NCBI GenBank assembly: GCA_036927565.1 | Contig: JAYESD010000003.1 | Location: 191,591,999 to 191,655,998, forward strand | Direction of reading: 5' to 3' | DNA from: Tuctoria greenei | Taxonomy: Eukaryota; Streptophyta; Magnoliopsida; Poales; Poaceae | Length of the DNA: 64,000 nt | Part shown: positions 55,412-64,000 of the stretch, piece by piece | Position numbering within the stretch: the stretch's first letter is position 1 | Layout: every line of letters begins with the position of its first letter | Notes under the pieces: model-generated | What the model was told of the DNA's origin: nothing | Seen by the model: only the letters and a program-made list of their open reading frames with translations | Database searches by the model: none | Made by a program: the position numbers and the translations under genes

Positions 55412-58400
55412 CTAAACCCTATGGAAGAATGAGGCGACCTTCTGGGCAACCTCCGACATGCTGGCCTTGGCGGCATCTCGCTCTCTGTCGATGGGACCTT
55501 CAAGCACCGGGTCCAGTGGGAAGTGAGTATCCCGGCTTGTGTAGCATGTCAGCATGTACTCTGCGACGTTCTTCGCCAGGGATTGTCCTTCGGTTTCCAA
55601 CTGGTCCACGATGACATCGCCCATCTTGTTGAGTTTGCTGCCCGCCGAGCTCAACGCCTTCAACGCCAGGTCCAGCTCCGGCTCCAGATCATCCGGGCGC
55701 ACCGGACTGAAGCCCAGTGACATCAGTGCATCATTGGCTTTTCCCAAGAAGTACCAAACTTGTTGGGACTCCGCAGCCCTTGAGACTTGCACCTCTTCCA
55801 AGGATCTCTTGGTCGCCGCAAGCTCCGAATCCTCCCGGGCAAGGCGTTCGACCTCTTTGGCGTTCTGCTAAATCTTTTCAGCAACCTGCCTTTTGAGTTT
55901 ACCAAGCTCCTCTTCCCGGAGGTGAATCTCCTTCCGGTGATCGACCAGGTCTTTCTCCCGGCCCCGCACTTTCTTCTCCCTTGCAGCAATTTCATTCTCC
56001 CTCTTGTTGAGGCCCTGTCCTTGCTGCCAGGCCTTCTTCTCCTCTTTCTCGCAGTGCTCCTCCAGCTTCTTGGTGCGCACCGTGAGACTCTTGTCACCCA
56101 GAGTCAGCCTCTCAGTAAGCTCCTCCTCCCTCTTCACGAGGTCATCACACAGCTCTAGGAGTTTTTGCTCTTCATCTTCGAGCTTTTTCTCCCACTCCTC
56201 AAGAGCCTCCTGACGCTTGACGAGGCTGTCGTGGATGGCACTGAGCTTCTCTTGGTGGTCATTCGCTGCTTCATTAGCAGCCACGGCCTGTTCGTGGATG
56301 GCCTGGGGCTGGTTGTCAAGGGATCGCGTTATGCTTTCCCTCTCATCCAGCAGCTGACCCCAGCACTCCAACTGAACCTTCTCCCTTTTTACCCACTCCT
56401 TGTTGTTGGCCAGCCTCGATTGCGCCAGCTTGGTCTCGAATTGGAGGCGGTTACGCCACCTCCTAAGGGTTTGGCGCTCCTCCTCGAGGGCCTTGCTGTC
56501 GTGGTAAAAGGCCAGTTGGACCTGACGAAGACTGGAGCAGGCGTTGTCGATAGACAGCGACAAAGGGATTGGCTTCGGACGTGTTGGGGTCTTCTCCACT
56601 GGCTCTAACGGGTTCTCTGTAATAAAAACCGGGTCCCACTCTACAAGAGCGGTCCCCTAAGATTCCACGGCACTAGGGCCCCCCTCCGAGATAGCCTCGG
56701 TCACCACCGAGGAAGGTCCTGCAACAGAAGTTTCTACCTCTAGAGTTGGCTCTGAAGGTCCTGTCGCCAGGTCATCAGCAACTGGTCCCTCAGGTGGGGG
56801 ACCGGCGACTTGGTCTTGGCACCTTGGCTCAGGCGCGGGTGCCTCCGAAATCACCACCTCCGGGGCAGGCGTTGAAGGTTTGGCCGGAGCAGAAGCCACT
56901 TCCGTCTCTGACGCTGGGGCCTCCTCCACTGCCCGTTCACGCGCCGGTGCTTCGACCTCCACTGGCTCGGGCGCCGACACTTCTGTGACAACCGGCTCAG
57001 GCTCCGAAACTTCATCAACACCCGGCTCCGCCACCGGGGCTTCAACAACATCCGGCTCTAGGGACGGAACTGCAGCTACCCCCGACTCTTAGGTCGGAGC
57101 GTCCATCATCTCAACATCCAAAACCAGAGCTTCAACCTCCGGAGCTGGTGCCGCTGGTACATCTTCAATTCCGTGGTCCGGCGCTACCACATGAGCTTCA
57201 AGGGATGACTCGAGGTCAAGGACCACGACAGCTGGCGCCGGAGCTGCCGCGGCCTCAGCCACGTCTTGGGGTGGCGCTGGAACTGGAGCCGGAGCTTCCA
57301 ACTGCATAGCATTAGCCGCTATTGCTGGAATCGGAGCTTCAGCCCCTTTCTTGGGTACCCTATGGATGAAGGACGAAGAAACTCAAAATATGGATACAAC
57401 AAAAAACAATCAACTGAGGTAAAAAATCAAATTTACCTCAGAAGGCTTCCGCTCCAGCTAGCGCGAAACCTCTTCATCGGACGCTCAGGACCGGACCCTG
57501 TCGCCACTGGCGTAGTAGCTCCAGAAGGCTCCCCGGAGCTTGATGTAGCCATCGGCGTCATCTTGGTTGAGGCCCCCCTCGACTGAGAAGGACCCTCGGA
57601 CCTAGAGCCCTCAGCTGGACCTGGTACCGGAGCCACATGGACGGAGCTAGCGTCCTGGGGAGATGCCGATGCTGGAGTGGTTGCCTCCGTCGAAGACCTC
57701 CTCCGTCGGGGAGATAGAGCTGTCAAGGATGGAGCAGGTCTGACGGACCTCCCCTCAAAATGCTTCAACTTCCTCTTGCGGCTCGAGGGCTCGGCCAACT
57801 CCTTGCCCTTGCCTATGACTTCAGCTCTTGGCTTCGGGGCGGGAGCGGAGCCACCTTCAGAAGCTCCGGGGATCGCCACCCCAGAGGTTGATCGCCCCTC
57901 TATCAGGCCCAAGTCATCCAACAGTGGCATCTTCCTCCGGAGCTCTCTGCACTCCTCTGGTATCATATTCAGAGGAAGGAAGGCCGCCGGTGGAGACACG
58001 TCGCCAGGGCCGATGTTCCCAGGCTGGAACTTCATGAGATGGGTATTCAAGGCTTCACCATTCAAGTTGGTGCCCAAACCAACCTCAATGTGGTTGGTAT
58101 CCATCTCACTATTGAAGGCCCAGGCAGGTCGCCCCCTAGCCCTCAGCGGGGCCCACCTGTTCATTAAGAAGTTGTCGAAGAACATCTCGGGGGTCACCCC
58201 ACCTTCGACACACTCCTGGATTCTGTCAATAATGTGCTTGTACTACCTTGACAGCTCTGGCACGTCACTCCAAATGTCGGTGTCGATGCGGGGGAGGCCT
58301 TCAGGCAGCTCCAGCCTCTCGTGTACCTCGACGGTGATGACCACCCAATCTTTCTTTCAGTCGTCCCACTTGCCGAAAGGTAAGGACCTCAAGTACTTGA

Positions 58401-58815
58401 GGGGGGAGTTTTTCCACTTCATGAAGTAGTAGAAGACGATGAACTCATCACTCTTCCCGGTGGTGTGGACAGTGAAGAAAGTCCGAAACAAATCCACGCA
58501 AGGGGGCACTCCCACCCACATCTCGTAAAAGTGGACGAAAGTCGCCACCTGCAAAATTTAGTGGGGGCCAAGATGTTGGAGCTGCAGACCATAGAAATCT
58601 AGCAGCATCAGAAAGAAAGTGGAGAAAGGCGGTATCAAGCCCGCCATGGCGTATCCAAGGAAGTACACCATATCTCCGTCTCGCTCCTTCTCGAAGGGAA
58701 GCTTGCCGCAGCGAATGTCATTGTCGAAGGAGTCACTGGACCAACCCATGTAGGTCCAGACCCTAGACAACTCCTTCTTGCTCCCAATCCAGCTCTTGGG
58801 GAGTCCCAACTTCAT
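55412..58815 (-). pseudogene. Tat-1 antisense gene (aORF), two exons, six nonsense codons
   Basis: On the minus strand an ATG at 58815 (MKLGLPKSWIGSKKELSR) opens a frame that stays in register to 57437, apart from stops at about 58558, 58357 and 58241. A 77-bp GT-AG intron (57436-57360) joins it in phase to exon 2, in register to 55412 except for stops at about 57089, 56657 and 55868. Exon 1 carries the conserved domain of plant Tat antisense proteins (Pfam Transposase_28, putative gypsy type transposon, recalled not searched): LLDFYGLQLQHLGP, FFTVHTTGKSDEFIVFYYF, MFFDNFLMNRWAP. Exon 2 encodes Pro/Glu/Ala-rich sequence and then a long coiled coil (56599-55870). Antisense ORFs at this place are known in Tat elements such as RIRE2 and Grande; function is not established. 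Confidence 0.82.
57360..57436 (-). other. Predicted spliceosomal intron of the Tat-1 antisense gene
   Basis: The minus strand reads CTGAG|GTAAATTTG at the donor and, after a pyrimidine-rich stretch, CATCCATAG|GGTACCC at the acceptor. Splicing keeps the reading frame (phase 2), whereas reading through meets TAA at the donor. AT-richness contrasts with both exons. Confidence 0.75.
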
Positions 58816-59352
58816 CGCAGCACAGCGTGGCAAGAGATGAAAAGCAAGCAAAAGTTTGGAGGATTCGAGTGCAAGTTCAAATGAAGGCGTAAAGAATCCT
58901 CAAACGGTGCACGCTTTCCTTCTTAAGTAAGCCCCCGCAACGCTTGGATGGAAACCGCAGAGGAGCCGACGATACAGTTCAAAAACTTCACCCTGCCATT
59001 AACAAGGGGGCCTGGGGCCACCCCGACAATCAAGTCGAGGTCCTTACCCCATGCGAACAATTGTCATGATGAAAGGCGGGACGCCCAAGGGCGGCGGCCT
59101 AACAGGGCGCGTAGAACTGATACGGTTTTCGTATCGGGAATCGGCGACCTTCAATTGCGTTAGATCCGCACGCTCAGATCTCACCTGCCGCATCCTAGAT
59201 ATGCCACGCGGAGATTGTTTAACTGTGAACTGACACCAACAGCACATCCAAAGACCCTTGAAGACATGGTTCAAAAACCGAATGATGGACCCACCTCCGG
59301 CAGAACAACTTCATTTAAAAGGTCTCTCCCAGAGGTGGGCCCAGGGGGCCAC
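58816..59352. other. Tat-1 region between antisense gene start and 3' LTR
   Basis: It has no ORF with a recognised domain. It should contain the antisense-gene promoter and 5' leader, but no clear TATA box is visible. At the LTR edge the purine-rich tract of the sense strand is present. Confidence 0.5.
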
Positions 59353-60212
59353 TGTCGGTACCCTGTGTACCAAATACCCGTTGGGACTGCAAAAAGAGCA
59401 AAGTAACTTCTTCTGTCTGAGTTGAAGACCTCTGAAAGCCCCACGTGTCATACGGAACCAGACCTGCCTCCCTTCTATGGTTAGTCCCAGTGCTGCCATC
59501 TGTATCCTGCAACCGGAGCTACATCCCACACATGAGAAAGCTCCGGGCTAAATACCTATGTGGCACCCCCAGACCTAACCCCCAATAGAGGGAAGCTCCG
59601 GTACTGACACGTGTACAACAGCACCGGACCTACCCGTCCCAGACAGTAAGTTCCCGAGCTGCCACACGTCCAACCGCCGGACCTTCAACTTCAACCAGCA
59701 GACTGGTTGACCCCCAACGGCTCGGACCTTCAAGGACCATTAAAGACTTCAAGCCCCAATTAAGTGTCATTAATACCATCTTAATGACGCACAATCAGAG
59801 GGCCCTTAATACCAGTAACGCCACTATCAAGGTGCGTTACCATACTATTAAGGGTAATTAAGCTCATTAATTGTGTATTAAGCATCAGTAACTGCCAGAG
59901 CCACATGTCGGGTCAGGCTAATGATGTAATGAGCAGTCCTTGTACTATAAAAGGACTGGCCGAGCGATACACAGGAGAGACCTCTTCCAGACTTCCACAC
60001 AAGTCTACACACGCCCACAAGCGCTCAAACGCTCAATACAATAACTACACACCCCGTGTAGTAGGGTATTACGCTTAGGCAGCCCGAACCACATAAATCC
60101 TCGTGTCAACTTGCCATCGTGTTGTGAATCTCCGCGCACCCACAACCGAACTACAAACTCCGCGGTCTGCCAACGGTAGTACCAGGAGAATTGTCGGAAT
60201 CAAACCCCGACA
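59353..60212 (+). repeat. Tat-1 3' LTR
   Basis: Runs TGTCGGTACCCTGTG... to ...CCCCGACA. TATA box TATAAAAG at 59946-59953. Preceded by a purine-rich GGGCCCAGGGGGCCAC at the end of the internal region. Confidence 0.95.
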
Positions 60213-60903
60213 AACATCAACACTTGAACTTCATGAAGATGATGAACCCGTTGATCAAAAAGAATATAGAAGCATGATCGGATCACTTTTATACCTCACG
60301 GCATCAAGACCGGACATACAATTCAGCGTATGTCTTCGTGCACGGTTTCAAGCCTCCCCACGTGCTTCACATCGTCAAGCTGTCAAAAGGATTCTCAGGT
60401 ACTTACATGGAACTCAATAATTTGGCATTTTTCTTCCTTCTTCCTCAACTGTTACATGGAAAGCCTTTTCCAATGCTGATTTTGGAGGTTGTAGGATTGA
60501 TAAGAAAAGTACTTAGGGTCCTTGTCATTTTCTTGGTAATTCACTTTTTGCTTGGTCCTCTAGAAAACAAAACTCAGTTGCACAATCCACAACATAATCT
60601 GAATATGTAGCTGTTGCTAGTGCTTGCTCACAAATTATTTGGATTGTTCAAACACTTAAGGACTATGGGGTTGATCTAGATATTGTTCCACTGTTTTGTT
60701 ATAACACTAGTGCCATTTGCATTGCTAAAAACCCCGTGCAACATTCTAGAACTAAGCACATTGACATTAGGTTTCACTTTCTCCGTGATAATGTTGAAAA
60801 AGGAAACATTGTGCTTCACCATGTAGATACCGAACAACAATTGGCTGATATTTTTACAAAACCTTTGGATTTCACTTGTTTTTGTTTCATTCGTAGTAAA
60901 TAG
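60213..60903 (+). pseudogene. Copia-D pol, part 2: RT end and RNase H
   Basis: Directly after the Tat-1 3' LTR the copia frame resumes (STLELHEDDEPVDQKEYRSM, SLLYLTASRPDIQFSV). After frame changes at about 60420-60600 the RNase H C-terminal part is readable: SEYVAVASACSQIIWIVQ, NPVQHSRTKHIDIRFHFLRD and EQQLADIFTKPL, ending at TAG 60901-60903. It confirms that Tat-1 inserted within Copia-D pol. Confidence 0.9.
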
Positions 60904-61912
60904 GGGCTATGCATTCTCATGGCTTACATTGAGGGGGAGTTTTGAAACTTGGGAAGCCTATGTGTGAATCTGAAATTAAAATAATATGAGCATAGTATTT
61001 CATACATATATGACTCTGTGATTCCTTTTACATGTTGAAAGTTCTTACTACATTACTCATGTTATACATTTTGTAGTTTTTGCCATGACTAGTAATTGGC
61101 ATAATTACTTACACTAAATATGGTCATGATCGAACTTCCTTGCTGTTTTGATCCTGTTGCTTGCTCACAAGTGCTTTTAATCATAAAGAATTAATCATGT
61201 AATCAACTCACATGTTGCGTTTTTATGAACAAATATAAATTGAAAAAAGATCAAGAGAATATGCATGCATCACACTTCTTTTGAGATGGCTTATCATTGC
61301 ACTTAGATATGAACTTAGAAGAAGTTGTGTATGACTAAAACCATGTCCTTAAGCTTCTGATTGTCAAATGACATAGGCTTGGCTTGGTTGGTTAGAATAA
61401 GGCAGATGTGCATATGATCTCTTGCAAATATCATATGATCTAAATTTGTGTTTTGAAAAATAATAAAATGCAGCAACAAGTGTCATGCCTTCAAGTCTTG
61501 AAATAGTTAAGTTTGTGAGATCATGAATTGCTTAAATTGAAAATTACATTTGATCTCTAGCATGACTTACACTACTTTATGTATCTCATTATTGTGATAG
61601 TGTAAGTTACTTGATTGTATGACTTGGATGAGCTTTGTTTTATATGTATATGTTATAATATGCTCATAACAAATTAAAATTTCTCTTTTGTACCTTGCTG
61701 AATACATTGTCAAAGGGGGAGAAATTGATCACACGTTGCACATATTCACAAGTGTTTTTGGCACGATTGAACGGTTCTTCTCAGGGGAGAAATTGATTTC
61801 TATCTTATTTGATTTTTAAAAATGGGATAAATTGTTTTCAAAACTTTTCATGTAAATAAGCCAATGTTCGGACTTTAAGTGGTGTTGCCAATGCATTCAT
61901 CAAGGGGGAGAT
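60904..61912 (+). other. Copia-D 3' non-coding region
   Basis: About 1 kb, AT-rich, with no extra ORF in any frame comparable to Copia-B's 3' ORF. Two AAAGGGGGAGA-type purine tracts are present (61712-61724 and 61902-61911); the second is the functional polypurine tract next to the LTR, the first could be an auxiliary or older primer. Confidence 0.7.
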
Positions 61913-63566
61913 TGTGAGACCTATGTGTATTGAATACATTGGATTTGACAATAAAATTTTTGAATACTACCAAAACATCTTTTTATCAAGATTCAATGCT
62001 AGGTCTGACTTATGTTGGTTAGCTCCGACATATTTTTCTAGCTCCGGCGCTAGGTTGTACTAGCTTTGGTAAGCTCCGGTGCTAGGTTGTACTAGCTTTG
62101 GTAAGCTTCGACACTAGATTGTACTAGCCTTGGTAAGCTCCGGCTCAAGCTCCGGTTAGCTTTGGCAAGATTCAGAGCTTGATCGCAATGTTCCTACCTT
62201 TACTGTGAAATATTTCGTACTTGCTTTACATTGTTTAGAAAGTTTGCTTAGTATTATTTTTACTATGTTTTTGGTGTGTTTTGGTGGTTATGGTTGATAT
62301 CATTTTGCTATGGTTTGCAACATGCTTACGTGAGGTGCTCACGTAAGATGTTGTAGTTTCAGAACTAACGTGAGTCAAGTCGAGGACTTGTGCTTGGAAG
62401 TATTGGTTGTTTATTCATGTGAAGAAGTTGCTTGAGTTAAAGACATGGCTAGTGATGGGATCCATTGAACTAGTCTTAGGGAGAAGATGAGGTTCAACAA
62501 TCAAGTTCGCGAGGAATTGTGGCTGAGTTGATCGGGAGGTTGCGCAACATGTTTGAATCAATAACAATGCATATGAAGGTATTGTGGATGTCGTTGGAAG
62601 ATGTTTGCACGTATGCAAGGAGTGCATGGACGTGGCTACATGGTTCCAAGGCGTGATGAAGAGATGTGGATGTAAAGAATTGGTCGGAAAGGTCCAACCG
62701 ACTAGGTTATGGACTCAGGCTGCGGCTGAGTCGGGTTTGACTCAAATATGAAAAGATTTGAGTTGGTTATGATAGGATTTCGTGTGGGTCACGAATTTGG
62801 TTTGTTTTAGGAATTTGGGATACGTTCCTAATGTGTTTGGAAGTCTTAAGATTGCTTCTATCTGGTTATAGAAGAGTCTTGAGCAGTTATGGAAAGTTAC
62901 GATTCGTGAATTGGGTAGGATTAGAGTCCTAGTTAGGTTTGGGTTGGCCTAAGGGCTGGTTATATAAGCAAGGGAGACCAGAGCTCGTGGTGGATGACTT
63001 TTGGGCTGTTCCTCTTGTGTTCTATTGAATAAATATCTTAGTTTAAAGGAACTTTTGTGCTTGTTCGTTCAACTTGTTCCAGACAATTTTTTCTCGTCGA
63101 ATTTTCTGCACATCACTACCTTTCTTCGGTGGTTTTATCATAACTCGAGTTTTACAGATCCAATTGACGTGATTCTTTTTGGGTTGTCTTTATAACTTGA
63201 TTATATTTCATAATTCAAAATTTCAAGGTCATTGGATTTGTGTTTTTTTTATTTACACGAGTTTCTTTGCAGTATTGCAGATCTGTTTTTACTCGGTAGA
63301 ACAGATTGACCTTTGTTCGATCTTTCGATCATAACTTGAGTTTATCTCGATGAATTTGAGTGATTATTGTTGTGTCATCTTCGTGACTTGATTCTCTATT
63401 ATTTATATCACTTTTGTCACGGTGAAACACATTTAGATTAGTCTCACACACGATTCCTTTAACATATCATTTTTCTGCCGAGGGGTTTTCATTGCTTCCG
63501 ATGAAAAAGTTTTAATCTACCGTTCACCCCCATCTGGTAGCTTTTCACGTGATCTTCAATCCTACA
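61913..63566 (+). repeat. Copia-D 3' LTR
   Basis: Same length as the 5' LTR; repeats at 62034-62180; TATA box TATATAAG at 62961-62968. It ends CCTACA and is followed by the target duplication GGTTG. Confidence 0.95.
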
Positions 63567-63586
63567 GGTTGAAACACAATTGGCCC

Positions 63587-63705
63587 ATATTAAAAAGACA
63601 ATGAGAAGGGCTGCTTAGAAGAACTTGAACGATAAGGAGAAGTGGGATGTTAATTCATCATCGGCTTCAGGTCCTCCAAATAAGTCACAACTGACAATAT
63701 AAACC
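63587..63705 (+). pseudogene. Decayed DUF4283-locus, final segment
   Basis: It begins at the right MULE-1 target duplication and reads, in the frame expected from segment 3, KTMRRAA, a TAG, then KNLNDKEKWDVNSSSASG and a TAA near 63700. The short basic Arg-Ala / Lys-Asn-Leu-Asn tail resembles C-termini of this grass family. The joint with segment 3 across more than 36 kb rests on the MULE-1 target duplication and frame continuity. Confidence 0.5.
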
Positions 63706-63713
63706 GAAACAAT

Positions 63714-64000
63714 TGTAGGATTGAAGAGCATGTGAAAAGCTACCAGAGGGGGGTGAATGGTAGATTTAAAACTTTTTCAGTGGAAACAACAAAAATCCCT
63801 TGACAGAAAATCAATCTATTAAAAAACGGTGTGTGCAACTAATCTAAACGTGTTTAACCATGACAGAAGTAGTAGATGTTATAGAGAATCAAGTTACGAA
63901 GACATGACAACAAGAATAACGAAAAACTGTCGAGAAAAACTCAAGTTATGCGAAAGATCGAACAAATGTCAATTTGTTCTATCTGAGTAAAAAACCAGAT
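63714..64000 (-). repeat. LTR of the Copia-D family, inverted, cut by the window end
   Basis: The minus strand ends ...CTTCAATCCTACA at 63714 and aligns with the Copia-D LTR 3' end throughout, with clear divergence. The sequence to the left (TTGTTTCGG on the minus strand) is not a primer site, so this is a 3' LTR or a solo LTR. The flank 5-mer is ACAAT (63709-63713). Only 148 bases separate it from the Copia-D 3' LTR in opposite orientation. Confidence 0.85.

Larger units (their letters stand above)
36680..60212 (+). mobile_element. Tat-1, Ty3/gypsy Tat-lineage element with antisense gene, interrupted by Chromo-1
   Basis: LTRs of 860 bp each lie at 36680-37539 and 59353-60212. The primer site TTGGCGTGCCAGGTAGGGG is at 37541. 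Gag-protease-RT lies left of Chromo-1; RT/RNase H end, archaeal-type RNase H and integrase lie at 51505-54121. A long antisense ORF is at 58815-55412. The 7-mer AACATCA occurs at both flanks (36672-36678 and 60213-60219), one base from the left LTR end. The aRNase H and the antisense ORF place it in the Tat lineage. Many stops: inactive. Confidence 0.93.
30214..63566 (+). mobile_element. Copia-D, SIRE-like copia retrotransposon interrupted by Tat-1
   Basis: LTRs of 1654 bp each lie at 30214-31867 and 61913-63566. The primer site TGGTATCAGATCC is at 31870 and the polypurine tract AAGGGGGAGA at 61902. A perfect target duplication GGTTG is at 30209-30213 and 63567-63571. Gag, protease, integrase and RT lie left of Tat-1; the end of RT and RNase H lie right of it (60213-60903). 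It is inserted in the right terminal repeat of MULE-1. Equal LTR lengths with scattered substitutions suggest a moderately young insertion. Confidence 0.95.
27186..63586. mobile_element. MULE-1, non-autonomous Mutator-like element split by MULE-2 and Copia-D
   Basis: The left terminal repeat starts GGAAATAATTGCG at 27186. The right one ends ...CAATTGGCCC at 63586, its last 15 bases separated from the rest (up to 30213) by Copia-D. The inverted ends align over about 80 bases, most mismatches being transitions. Flanking 9-mers are TTATTAAAA (27177-27185) and ATATTAAAA (63587-63595), 8 of 9 identical. Removing later insertions leaves about 2.0 kb. No transposase (MURA-like) domain is present. 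It sits in the DUF4283 locus. Confidence 0.75.

Noticed and set aside
55523..58429. Plus-strand ORFs opposite the Tat-1 antisense gene (for example 57677-58429)
   Set aside because: Low-complexity Ser/Pro/Leu translations of the complementary strand; the minus frame is conserved and in register over both exons.

Overview
Overall character. This window looks like repeat-rich nuclear DNA of a plant, most probably a grass. The reasons are the high density of Ty1/copia and Ty3/gypsy LTR retrotransposons, a Tat-lineage gypsy with an archaeal-type second RNase H and an antisense gene, a chromodomain gypsy, an RTE-type LINE with a (TTG)n tail, a TRIM, non-autonomous Mutator-like elements, and a decayed DUF4283/zinc-knuckle locus of a kind common in grass genomes. 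I see no intact host gene, rRNA, tRNA or CRISPR. The species cannot be named from the sequence alone.

Left third (1-15372). A minus-strand copia element (Copia-A; its 3' end lies off the left edge) is interrupted at 2025 by a plus-strand SIRE-like copia (Copia-B, 2025-10399) that has lost most of its RT and RNase H. Copia-A itself sits inside the LTR of a minus-strand non-autonomous gypsy-like element (LARD-1, 11023-13712). LARD-1 in turn truncates the gag of another gypsy (Gypsy-X, 13713-14515). A 58-bp minisatellite and about 0.6 kb of unassigned sequence follow.

Middle and right (15373-64000). One decayed zinc-knuckle/DUF4283 gene can be followed in pieces across almost 48 kb: 15373-16170, 24895-25410, 26032-27185 and 63587-63705. 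Its interruptions are (i) Copia-C (16171-24894), which carries an RTE LINE fragment (21-bp target duplication) and a solo LTR of Copia-B (target duplication GTGGG); (ii) a miniature LTR element (TRIM-1, 25411-26031); and (iii) a Mutator-like element, MULE-1 (27186-63586, 8/9 matching 9-bp duplication). MULE-1 carries MULE-2 (28904-29915, perfect 9-bp duplication). It also carries SIRE-like Copia-D (30214-63566, duplication GGTTG), which contains the Tat gypsy Tat-1 (36680-60212), which contains the chromovirus Chromo-1 (40963-51504, duplication TCCTC). At each LTR insertion inside coding sequence the host reading frame resumes on the far side, so the insertion order can be read directly: DUF4283 locus, then MULE-1, Copia-D, Tat-1, Chromo-1 (youngest). 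An inverted LTR of the Copia-D family closes the window.

Most notable. (1) Tat-1 carries a long antisense gene (58815-55412) whose two exons stay in one frame across a 77-bp GT-AG intron. (2) The two nested MULEs share terminal inverted repeats built from three iterations of one motif. (3) TRIM-1 looks like a remnant of a tandem LTR-internal-LTR-internal array. (4) At least five unrelated LTR families here each carry arrays of short palindromic or direct repeats in the upstream part of the LTR. (5) Chromo-1 is close to intact, with only two nonsense codons plus an altered RNase H aspartate.
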